This document shows positions 13,307 to 19,243 of a stretch of 19,243 nt of DNA, in pieces; the stretch's first letter is position 1, and the number at the start of each line of letters is the position of its first letter. The position numbers and the translations under genes were made by a program. The stretch is from an uncultured Clostridia bacterium. Lineage in GTDB: Bacteria > Bacillota > Clostridia > Christensenellales > Aristaeellaceae. The stretch covers positions 1 to 19,243 of the forward strand of contig CAKTUS010000044.1 of NCBI GenBank assembly GCA_934621485.1, given 5' to 3'. The notes under the pieces are model-generated. The model was not told the origin of the DNA. It worked only from the letters and a program-made list of their open reading frames with translations, and made no database searches.

Positions 13307-14047
13307 TTATTCCCAGCGGAAGAAACGGATGGCAAGGCCCGTGCAAAGCGCGGTGAGCCCAATCATCACGCAAACCGGCAGCAGCACATTCCCCGTGTCT
13401 GCGCCCAGAAACGCATTTTTCATCATGGCGACGCCCTGCGTCAGTGGGAAGAAGCTTACCAGCTTCTGCATTGCGCGTGGCATCACTTCAATGGGCAGCG
13501 TTGTGCCGGAAAACACCAACATGGGGAAATAGAGAAGGGATGCAATCACGCTGGATTGTTTGGTGTTTTTGGCTACGCCGCCCACCAGCATACCGATGGA
13601 AAGCGTCGATAGCATCGTGAGCAGCCAGCTGCCCATGAAACCCAAAAGCGAGCCGTGCAGCCTCACTCCCCAAACCAGCGCAACAGCAGCCAGCGTTACA
13701 AGCGACGCCAGGCAGTACCCCACATACATCGCCAGTTCTACCGCCAGGATAAACACAGGACTGACCGGGGTAACCCGGAAGCGTTTGAGCACCTTGCGCT
13801 CTCTGGAACCAGCCACCGCCTGGGGCAGGCCCATCAGGCCGCCCGCGCAAATGGCAATGGCGCTGGCCGCACCGAAAGACTGCTCTAAAAAGGTATAGCC
13901 GGCGCCATCATAGGCGGGCTTTGTACCGTAAATCAGGCCCAGAATACTGAAAACAACCAGCGGCATGATGATGGCAAAGATGGGCATGTTCATATCCCGC
14001 AGGCTAAGTTTTCCCTCTGTTTTCAGAAAAATCCAAAAGCGTTTCAT
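13307..14047 (-). CDS. ABC-2 type transporter permease
   Basis: The membrane subunit of an ABC exporter, 246 residues with six predicted membrane helices: about 21-40, 57-78, 98-125, 136-158, 166-186 and 221-240. Features of the ABC-2 family are the amphipathic N-terminal segment (KTEGKLSLRDMN), the intracellular SRERKVLKRFRVTPVSP coupling stretch (81-97) and the GTTLP motif after helix 5 (181-185). Length is normal for one half of a homodimeric or two-subunit drug/lipid/peptide exporter. The start ATG overlaps the stop of the ATPase gene by four bases and has AGAGGAGG upstream, so the two are translated together. Substrate is unknown; the drug-type regulator upstream suggests a toxic compound. 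Confidence 0.92.
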   Translation of the reverse strand: MKRFWIFLKTEGKLSLRDMNMPIFAIIMPLVVFSILGLIYGTKPAYDGAGYTFLEQSFGAASAIAICAGGLMGLPQAVAGSRERKVLKRFRVTPVSPVFILAVELAMYVGYCLASLVTLAAVALVWGVRLHGSLLGFMGSWLLTMLSTLSIGMLVGGVAKNTKQSSVIASLLYFPMLVFSGTTLPIEVMPRAMQKLVSFFPLTQGVAMMKNAFLGADTGNVLLPVCVMIGLTALCTGLAIRFFRWE

Positions 14048-14763
14048 TCGTCCGCCTCCTCTGAAAGCTGCAAATACGCCTCCTCAAAGCGCCGGCAGCC
14101 GCATTGTTTTTTGGCCTGCTCCACAGTGCCCCGGAAAACGGCAACTCCCTGTTTCAAAATGCAGATTTGGTCGCACAGCGCCTCGACCTCATCCATAAAG
14201 TGCGACGTCAAAAAAACCGTCAGTCCTTGTTCCTTAAGGGATTCCAGGGTTTTCCACACGGTGTGGCGGGCCCGTGCGTCAAGGCCGGTGGTCAGCTCGT
14301 CCAGAAACACTACCTCCGGCTGCGGAATCAACGCCAGCACAATGAAAAGCCGCTGTCTTTCGCCGCCGGACAGGCTTTTCACCGCCGCCTTTATCTTATC
14401 ACCGATGCCGAATTGCCGGCACAGTCCGCGCCAATCGGCTGGCCTGCGGTACAGGCTGGCGGTTTCCTGGCAAAGCTCGGCCACCTTGATTTCCTGCTGA
14501 TAGTCTCCCTCCTGGAACTGCACGCCGATGCGTTCAAAAAGCGCGCGGCGGTTTTGCTTCGGCTCTTGCCCCAGCAGGCGCACCGTACCCGCATCCGCCT
14601 GCTTTGTGCCAAGGATGCACTCCATCGTTGTGCTTTTTCCGGCGCCATTTGCGCCAAGCAGCCCGAATACCGTACCTCTTGGCACGGTAAAGCTCAGATG
14701 ATCAACCGTGGTTTTTCCCTCGTAGGCTTTGGTAAGCCCCTGCACAAAAATCGCTTCGCTCAT
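14044..14763 (-). CDS. ABC transporter ATP-binding protein
   Basis: The ATPase subunit of the exporter, 239 residues. Motifs in order are Walker A GANGAGKST (37-45), Q-loop Gln around 82-84, signature LSGGERQR (131-138) and Walker B VVFLDE (151-156, catalytic Glu156). The D-loop is TTGLD, and the H-loop histidine is in LTSHFMDE. The layout is that of the DrrA/CcmA drug- and antibiotic-type ATPases paired with ABC-2 permeases. The C-terminus is short and lacks an extra regulatory domain. The start overlaps the AraC-regulator stop by four bases and its own stop overlaps the permease start by four bases. The three genes are therefore one tightly coupled unit, with GGAGG as ribosome site. Confidence 0.95.
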   Translation of the reverse strand: MSEAIFVQGLTKAYEGKTTVDHLSFTVPRGTVFGLLGANGAGKSTTMECILGTKQADAGTVRLLGQEPKQNRRALFERIGVQFQEGDYQQEIKVAELCQETASLYRRPADWRGLCRQFGIGDKIKAAVKSLSGGERQRLFIVLALIPQPEVVFLDELTTGLDARARHTVWKTLESLKEQGLTVFLTSHFMDEVEALCDQICILKQGVAVFRGTVEQAKKQCGCRRFEEAYLQLSEEADE

Positions 14764-15644
14764 TTCTGAAGCCTCCGAACCGCCCGCAGCTCGATGTACC
14801 CGCGCTGACCGCGGGGCTCTAACTGGATGCGCGGGTTCTCATCATCCCAGCGGTAGCCGACGACGGACGGGTCATAGCCGTCCATCGCAGCCTGCAGGGT
14901 TCGAATGGCTTGGCAGTAGTCCTCCTCCTGAAAGGGCTGCCCCTGAAACATCAGGTATTCCGCTTCCGGCAGATGAATCATCTCAAACCCTTCGGGAATG
15001 ACGCCCAGATAGCCGGTTTCAACCTCCACGCCCTGCACATAGGTAGAGGTATTCGGTTTTTTGTACCTGGCCGGCAGCCACATGGAAACAGGCTCGCCGC
15101 AAAGGGAAGGCATGCTCATGAGGATGCCCCATACGTCGCAGCTTACCTCCTGGCAATACGGAAAATAGTCCTCCGCCTGCCTGCCGCGCTTAATGATGCA
15201 CAGCCGTTCCGGCTTGCGGACGGTTTGAATGAAAATGGGCTGAATATTGGACACGTCAACGCTCTCCTTTCTCAGTTCACGATACTTTGCTCCGTAAGGA
15301 ATGAAGAACGCGACCGGTACGGGATGCTTCAGGTAGTCGCTGGGGTTCAAACCAAATTCCCGGTAAAACGCCCGTGTGAAAGTGTCCGCATTGGCAAAGC
15401 CTGCGCAATAGGCAGCGTCAATCACCTTTGTCTCTCCACTCCGAAGCTGCCTGGCCGCCTGCGTGAGCCGGCATTTTCTGATGTATTCCGCAGGCGTCAG
15501 GCCCAGATGTTCCCGGAACAGCCGGTAGGAATACCACGGAGAAAACAGGGAGATACGCGCCAAATCGGACAGGCTGATTTCCTCCGCCTGGTTCTTTTCA
15601 ATGTAATCCTGCATCCGCTGGACAGCCAATACCTGTTCTTTCAT
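14760..15644 (-). CDS. AraC-family regulator with GyrI-like effector domain
   Basis: A 294-residue transcription factor. The N-terminal AraC DNA-binding domain (about 5-107) has two helix-turn-helices: ISLSDLARISLFSPWYSYRL (23-42) and the stretch ending VIDAAYCAGFANADTFTRAF (74-93), which carries the family signature. The C-terminal half (about 130-290) fits the GyrI/SOUL effector-binding fold: it ends in the typical FEMIHLPEAEYLMFQGQ strand and LEPRGQRGYIELRAV. Regulators of this SoxS/Rob-like build sense small lipophilic molecules and activate efflux genes. The gene directly precedes, and overlaps, the ABC exporter genes, so it very probably controls them and itself. AAGGAG lies 11 bases before the ATG at 15644. 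It has its own candidate promoter at 15670-15698. Confidence 0.92.
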   Translation of the reverse strand: MKEQVLAVQRMQDYIEKNQAEEISLSDLARISLFSPWYSYRLFREHLGLTPAEYIRKCRLTQAARQLRSGETKVIDAAYCAGFANADTFTRAFYREFGLNPSDYLKHPVPVAFFIPYGAKYRELRKESVDVSNIQPIFIQTVRKPERLCIIKRGRQAEDYFPYCQEVSCDVWGILMSMPSLCGEPVSMWLPARYKKPNTSTYVQGVEVETGYLGVIPEGFEMIHLPEAEYLMFQGQPFQEEDYCQAIRTLQAAMDGYDPSVVGYRWDDENPRIQLEPRGQRGYIELRAVRRLQK

Positions 15645-15664
15645 GATACACTTTACTCCTTACA

Positions 15665-15698
15665 GGTACATTGTACCGTGCGGCGCAGGCACTTTCTC
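15665..15698 (-). promoter_or_regulatory. candidate promoter of the AraC/ABC operon with palindromic -10
   Basis: On the minus strand TACAAT (15675-15670) lies inside the palindrome GGTAC-AAT-GTACC (15677-15665). The expected -35 (15698-15693, GAGAAA) is poor, as in activator-dependent promoters. The leader would be about 18 bases. The rest of 15645-15926, up to the MFS stop, holds a 7-bp hairpin (GAAAGAC/GTCTTTC, 15741-15761) and no gene. Confidence 0.45.
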
Positions 15699-15926
15699 GA
15701 CGTTTCTTGCTATTTTGGCGCTTCCCATACATATAACCGAGAAAGACAAACCGGGTCTTTCGGGACGAGAAAGCGGTTGCAGCGCCAATTAAGAGGATTC
15801 GTTCCGGCATAGGGCGTCGGCGACAGGCACAAAAGGCGCAGATGCGGCGAGCCAGCCAGCCGAAGCGCCAAACCGCATGGAACCGGACGGAGCAGGCCAC
15901 GCCGTCACGGATGAAAAAGCGTTGTG

Positions 15927-17123
15927 CTACGGCTTTTCAGCGTCATTGGGTACGTTCTGCTCTGTACCGGCCGTTTTGCAGCGGTACAACACCGCGCACA
16001 GCAGCAAAAAAACGCCGCACAGGCCAAAGCACCAACCGGTTCCCACGGCAACCAGCAGGAACGAGGCAAACAACGAAAGCATCTCCATCACGTTAACGCC
16101 TATATTCATAACGGACAGCGCGGCAGCCCGATGATTCTCCAGCGCCAAAGTATCAATCAGCCGGTTTTGCTGCTCTTCCACATAGAAGGTGGCAAGATCC
16201 AGAAAAAGGGGCAGCAGCACCATCATCACAATCAAGAGCCCTGTAGTGCGCAGCAGCCCAAACCCCAGCAACACCGCGCCGCTAAGCAAGCAAAAAAGCA
16301 GGGTCAATTTCCTTTTGGCATATTTTTGGCACAAATGAATGAGCGGCTCCGCCAGCATCTGCACAACAGAATAAACGATGATGATTGCCGATAGCCAGGT
16401 GAGCAGAACGCCGCTTTTCTCCAGCATTTCCGCATAGAAAAAGTTCACCAGCAGCCACGCCACGCTGAATAAGGACAGCAGCAGGGTAAGCAGCCTTGTC
16501 CGCCGGTCCCGCAAAAGAAGCAAAAGCAGCGACCGGCTCGTTTTCCCCGGGCGCGTTTCCGATGGACTGCCGTACGCTTCCCGGCGCAAAAGCAGCGCGC
16601 AGACCAGTCCGGCCGCGCCGGAAAGAACGGTGGCAATCAGCAGCCCTTTCAGAGAAAAGGATTCATAAATCACGGCATACACAGCCGTGCTGAGCAGAAA
16701 GCCCGCCGTTCCAAAGTTCGCCGCACGCGCCGTTTTTGGGAGATAGTCCTCCTCCCCGCAAAGCGCATAAAGGTAGGCGCTGCCTGTGCCGGAGGACAGA
16801 CAGGCTGAAACGCCCTCCACCACCGCTTCCACCACAAAAAGCGGAAGGGACCGCAGCAGATAGGCCGCCAGCAGCAGGCCTCGCGCAATGAGCAAAAGCA
16901 GCTGGGAAAGGATCAGCGAGTTGCGATAGCCCATACGATCCGTTAAATAGCCGGTGGGCATTTCGCCCAATGCGATGACGGCGGAAAGCAACACTTGCAG
17001 CAGAAAAAACTGCCCCTCGCTGATACCGGCCCGGGTTCGCACCAAGAGCGCCACCGGGGCGAAAAACACCAATCCGCCAAAGAAACTCATGCCCTCATAG
17101 GCGTCCGTCTTGTATCTTTTCAT
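15927..17123 (-). CDS. MFS transporter, probable efflux pump
   Basis: A 398-residue major facilitator superfamily protein with about twelve hydrophobic helices. Motif A between helices 2 and 3 is clear, GYLTDRMGYR (58-67), with an arginine-rich central loop around 190-210 (SETRPGKTSRS) dividing the two halves. Helix 4 (RGLLLAAYLLRSLPLFVVEA) continues into EGVSACLSSGTGSAYLY, a small-residue helix typical of drug-type MFS proteins. The substrate is unknown; the adjacent AraC/ABC efflux genes suggest toxin or drug export. The start ATG at 17123 has only a poor ribosome site (AAGTGTGAAAAGC). No strong promoter was found in front, so it may rely on read-through from the operon upstream. The C-terminal tail is hydrophilic. 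It is separated from the AraC gene by 282 bases. Confidence 0.9.
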   Translation of the reverse strand: MKRYKTDAYEGMSFFGGLVFFAPVALLVRTRAGISEGQFFLLQVLLSAVIALGEMPTGYLTDRMGYRNSLILSQLLLLIARGLLLAAYLLRSLPLFVVEAVVEGVSACLSSGTGSAYLYALCGEEDYLPKTARAANFGTAGFLLSTAVYAVIYESFSLKGLLIATVLSGAAGLVCALLLRREAYGSPSETRPGKTSRSLLLLLLRDRRTRLLTLLLSLFSVAWLLVNFFYAEMLEKSGVLLTWLSAIIIVYSVVQMLAEPLIHLCQKYAKRKLTLLFCLLSGAVLLGFGLLRTTGLLIVMMVLLPLFLDLATFYVEEQQNRLIDTLALENHRAAALSVMNIGVNVMEMLSLFASFLLVAVGTGWCFGLCGVFLLLCAVLYRCKTAGTEQNVPNDAEKP

Positions 17124-17164
17124 TGCTTTTCACACTTGTTTTCTTAATCCTGGCAGCCGTCTGT

Positions 17165-17389
17165 TTACCGGCAAGCGTCCCGTTGCTGACCTGGCCGCCG
17201 CTGAAAAACAGACGAGCAGCCGCGGGGCAATCGCGAGAAAGCCGTTCCGAGAAGGGCCGCCAGCTTCATTGCGCCGGCAACCGTATGCTCCCATGTTTCT
17301 CTTTCTTTCTCTGCAATGGATATTCCTTCTGAAATATGAGGATAGAAGCCATCGTTTGGGTTGGAGCGCCGCAAACGGCGGCGATATTC
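17165..17389 (-). pseudogene. possible coding remnant, unassigned
   Basis: Between the MFS gene and the AbrB-like gene, one minus-strand frame stays open for about 74 codons without a usable start codon or ribosome site. It reads partly like a real protein: PHISEGISIAEKERETWEHT then VAGAMKLAALLGTAFS looks like a C-terminal helix pair. It then turns into unlikely composition (RLPRGCSSVFQRR). It is in the same frame as the end of the AbrB-like gene, separated from it by a TGA. It may be the tail of a lost gene or chance. The interval also holds a 6-bp hairpin (CGCCGC/GCGGCG, 17367-17383). Confidence 0.2.
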
Positions 17390-17861
17390 TCATGGGAACA
17401 GAGGAATCCCTCCCTTAAACTGAGCCGCCTCTTCCAGCAACGGTCCTTTCGCCCCCATCGTAAAGGCAATATCGCTGCTGCGAATGGAAAGCAACCGCAT
17501 TTCAGGCTCCAGATGCAGAAGCAACATCATTTCTTCCGTCAACCAGATTTCGCCTGTTTCTGAGATGACCGTCCAGCAATAGGCTCGTCCCTTATAGGGA
17601 AGGAAAGAACCTGCGGGGGGTCTCGTACTGCAAAAGCTCCGGCGTTTCAGCCAGAATGTGCCCCAGCATGGACGGCAGAAGCAGTCCTTGCCGCGTCACG
17701 CAGAAGCCGCCCGTGCTCTTGCTTCCGGTAAACAAATACACCTTTCCTTCTGAAGCAATATGGTATTCCTCGACTGCCTGCGGAGGAAACTGCACTCGCC
17801 CATCCTGCCGAATGACCGATTCTCCAAAAACAAATTTTCCGCCCTTGTTCATCTGCGGCAT
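17390..17861 (-). pseudogene. AbrB-like two-repeat protein, interrupted by a frameshift
   Basis: Reading from ATG 17861 (ribosome site AGAAGGA), the frame gives MPQMNKGGKFVFGESVIRQD and continues to QYETP, then hits a stop at 17592. Dropping one base from the G6 run at 17615-17620 restores an open frame that continues naturally: AGSFLPYKGRAYCWTVISET, then IWLTEEMMLL and LLSIRSSDIAFTMGAKGPLL, to TGA at 17390-17392. The repaired product is about 156 residues. The two halves share a pattern (FVFGESVIRQDGRVQFP against AYCWTVISETGEIWLT), like two AbrB/SpoVT-type swapped-hairpin repeats. From memory of clostridial proteins with the KGGKFVFG opening this is a real, mostly uncharacterised family, probably a DNA-binding regulator. 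The shift may be a true mutation, a slippage site or an assembly error. The gene follows the small membrane protein by 21 bases. Confidence 0.75.
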
Positions 17862-17882
17862 AACTTTTCTGTCCTTCTGTTT

Positions 17883-18293
17883 TTAGAGAACGGCCCTTGC
17901 AATCTCCATGGTCGCCATTTTCAGCACTGCTCCGCCAGCCATGATATCAAACCAGATTTCGCGCGCCCGCTGCGTTTTGGCAATCGGCGTTGCGATGGCG
18001 GCTGTCAGGATAAGCCCCGCGCCGACGCAGCCTGCGATGGTTGGAACGCTAATCAGCGGAAACAAGCCCGGCGCGCAGCCGCCGTCAACGGCGTGCTGGA
18101 TGGTCTTGTCTAGGCCGTCCCGGGCCGCCGCAAAGCAGCAGGCCACCAGGCCAAACGTCAGCAGAAAGGCGCTTCTGCGCCCCCAATGAGAGATGGCGGC
18201 TCGATGCGCAATAGAATAGCCGATAAACCCTAATAAGGCAACGATCAGGAGCGTTGTCACCGTCGTTACAGCGTTTCCGAAATAGTGTTTCAT
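17883..18293 (-). CDS. small multi-pass membrane protein, unknown function
   Basis: A 136-residue hydrophobic protein I do not recognise. Membrane helices are likely at about 13-29 (TTLLIVALLGFIGYSIA), 40-57 (RSAFLLTFGLVACCFAA) and 81-103 (ISVPTIAGCVGAGLILTAAI), with a possible fourth near the C-terminus. Between helices 2 and 3 lies a loop with a cysteine (DGGCAPGLFP). No catalytic motif is seen. The ATG at 18293 is preceded by AGAGGGAAAGGGAC, a fair ribosome site. A second frame starting at 18315 has none. It is the first gene after the perfect promoter at 18426-18454 with its two operators, so it is probably tightly repressed until induced. The AbrB-like gene follows after 21 bases on the same mRNA. 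Confidence 0.65.
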   Translation of the reverse strand: MKHYFGNAVTTVTTLLIVALLGFIGYSIAHRAAISHWGRRSAFLLTFGLVACCFAAARDGLDKTIQHAVDGGCAPGLFPLISVPTIAGCVGAGLILTAAIATPIAKTQRAREIWFDIMAGGAVLKMATMEIARAVL

Positions 18294-18408
18294 GTCCCTT
18301 TCCCTCTTTCTTCATTCGATATATCCGGCTTCTCTTTTGCAGCGCTTTTGACCGAAAAACTTGCAGAAAAGCCTGCGGCCACTTCGGAAACGAGCCTTCT
18401 TTCCGGAC

Positions 18409-18424
18409 GTGACCGATCGGTCGC
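18409..18424. promoter_or_regulatory. palindromic operator 1
   Basis: GTGACCGATCGGTCGC, with a perfect 12-bp palindrome GACCGATCGGTC (18411-18422) at its centre. It covers the expected transcription start (near 18419) of the promoter 18426-18454. The sequence type resembles TetR-family sites. Confidence 0.75.
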
Positions 18425-18425
18425 T

Positions 18426-18454
18426 ATTATAGTTACCAATCGGTCACTTGTCAA
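18426..18454 (-). promoter_or_regulatory. perfect consensus sigma-A promoter under operator control
   Basis: On the minus strand TTGACA (18454-18449), exactly 17 bases, then TATAAT (18431-18426). One operator fills the spacer and another covers the start site. The leader to ATG 18293 would be about 126 bases, with a small hairpin (GCAG/CTGC) but no riboswitch I can recognise. Confidence 0.85.
18432..18447. promoter_or_regulatory. palindromic operator 2
   Basis: GTTACCAATCGGTCAC matches operator 1 at 13 of 16 positions; the half-site GTGACCGA occurs intact in each. Centre-to-centre distance is 23 bp, about two helical turns, which would let two dimers bind the same face. It fills nearly the whole -35/-10 spacer. 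Confidence 0.75.
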
Positions 18455-18841
18455 GGCGCCAGCACAACGCCGGCTGATTCACCATCGCCCTTACGGCGCT
18501 GCATGCCGCCATGCCCCGGCAATTGCGCCCCGGCCGCAGGGCCTCTATAGGCAGAGAAGGCTCTGGCAATCCTTGACAAGTCTATTCCACGGATAAAGGC
18601 TTTGGTTGGCTTCTTCAAAATGCCGTACGTCCAAATCATCGACTAAACCGGCGGCTCCATTCGTCCCTATCAGGGCCTGCCAGCGGCAAGCGCTGCTGGT
18701 GTTGTGAAAAACAGACGCTTGCGCCAGCCGCTCTGCAAGTCATAAAGGAGCCCATCCAGCCCTACCGGCTGCATACAAGCCCTTTCTGTGATTCTCCCCT
18801 TGTTTCCATGGCTGCTGTCGCCGTTATCAAAACCATTCTTT

Positions 18842-18873
18842 CTTTCATTTCGCCATGCATCTTGAAATGAAAG
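18842..18873. repeat. 10-bp perfect inverted repeat
   Basis: CTTTCATTTC (18842-18851), a 12-base loop, GAAATGAAAG (18864-18873). There is no T-tract after it on either strand, so an operator or RNA hairpin is likelier than a terminator. Confidence 0.6.
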
Positions 18874-19000
18874 CTCACTGTTTTCAGCGGCTCTGTCCAG
18901 GGGTTTCTGCTGAAACGGATATTAAAAAGGAAACCTCATGTTAAATTGAAGTGTTCTCAAAAGAAAGGGCCTCCATTATCCCCCAACCGTTCGGTGGTGA

Positions 19001-19216
19001 ATGTCATTGTGTAAGCCGCAAGTTCGTTCCAGTCTTTTAAGATACGTTTTGAATCATTCAGAAGTAAGCCGCCTTGCGGCACTCGTTAAGCATTTCTACA
19101 CAATGGAGCCATTGATGCATTGGTTTCGCTTTATCAATCATATATATCCTAATTTCGTTTGCATCTCATGTGTTCGTCAAGTGAAAAGTGACGCAAAAGG
19201 TCACCTCAAAAGTTAG
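19001..19216 (+). CDS. doubtful 71-residue ORF
   Basis: Opens with MSLCKPQVRSSLLRYVLNHS and ends KGHLKS. A weak GGTGG stands four bases before the ATG, which is too close for a good ribosome site. It lies in the AT-rich tail, where longer frames by chance are less surprising. The protein has no motif, membrane helix or family resemblance that I recognise. Listed because it is the only open frame of note in the last 750 bases. Confidence 0.15.
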   Translation: MSLCKPQVRSSLLRYVLNHSEVSRLAALVKHFYTMEPLMHWFRFINHIYPNFVCISCVRQVKSDAKGHLKS

Positions 19217-19243
19217 CAGCGTCAACGCCGGGTAAGAAGTAGG

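Larger units (their letters stand above)
18455..19243. other. region without a convincing gene, AT-rich at the end
   Basis: No ORF combines a ribosome site with a protein-like sequence. A 62-codon minus-strand frame at 18451-18639 lies across the promoter and has none. There is a perfect 10-bp inverted repeat at 18842-18873. From about 18900 the sequence becomes clearly more AT-rich than the rest of the window, suggesting a different origin or a regulatory/junction zone. A short inverted repeat GTGAC/GTCAC lies at about 19187-19203. Confidence 0.5.

Noticed and set aside
15598..15900. 100-codon minus-strand ORF between the MFS and AraC genes
   Set aside because: It overlaps the AraC start and promoter in another frame and is rich in arginine/cysteine, as expected for non-coding GC-rich DNA.
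18285..18596. 103-codon plus-strand ORF across the operator region
   Set aside because: It runs through the strongest regulatory site in the window, has no ribosome site and no family features.
1..19243. tRNA, rRNA, CRISPR array, insertion sequence or prophage genes
   Set aside because: Looked for on both strands. I found no TTCGA-loop/acceptor pairing, no regularly spaced repeats, and no transposase, integrase or phage-type product.

Overview
The window is GC-rich DNA. Strong AGGAGG-type ribosome sites, consensus sigma-A promoters, tightly overlapping operons and the gene families present fit a gut-type Clostridia genome. An Oscillospiraceae-like Firmicute is my best guess; there is no rRNA or other marker to prove it. 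No tRNA, rRNA, CRISPR array, transposase or integrase was seen.

Left part (1-4400). The edge is an intergenic stretch with dispersed repeats. It is transcribed leftwards from a perfect consensus promoter (483-511) that sits next to a 26-bp palindrome and a 22-codon ORF. Next is a D,D-carboxypeptidase of the S11 family (minus strand). A 357-bp divergent spacer with a 16-bp perfect inverted repeat separates it from a plus-strand pair: a secreted protein of unknown function and a GtrB/DPM1-like membrane glycosyltransferase. That pair ends at a strong terminator (4357-4399).

Centre (4678-9700, minus strand). A five-gene operon starts at a promoter with a perfect -10 (9671-9699). It holds three consecutive M42 aminopeptidase-family genes, a membrane acyltransferase (family 3) and a HAD-IIA phosphatase. 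The middle M42 protein has lost the catalytic glutamate and one metal-binding histidine, so it looks like a pseudo-enzyme between two intact paralogs.

Right of centre (9700-13202, plus strand). After a repeat-containing spacer come a small flavodoxin-like protein and an HD-domain protein, closed by a terminator. They are followed by an ECF-type sigma factor overlapping a single-pass membrane protein that is probably its anti-sigma/sensor partner.

Right part (13307-18293, minus strand). This is accessory-looking. An AraC regulator with a GyrI-like effector domain is coupled by 4-nt overlaps to an ABC ATPase and an ABC-2 permease, which looks like a self-regulated exporter. An MFS transporter lies upstream. 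Further upstream are a small membrane protein and a two-repeat, AbrB-like protein broken by a frameshift at a G6 run. These last two are read from a perfect consensus promoter overlapped by two copies of a 16-bp palindromic operator (TetR type by appearance), with no matching repressor gene in the window. The last ~800 bases hold no convincing gene, and the final ~340 are noticeably more AT-rich.
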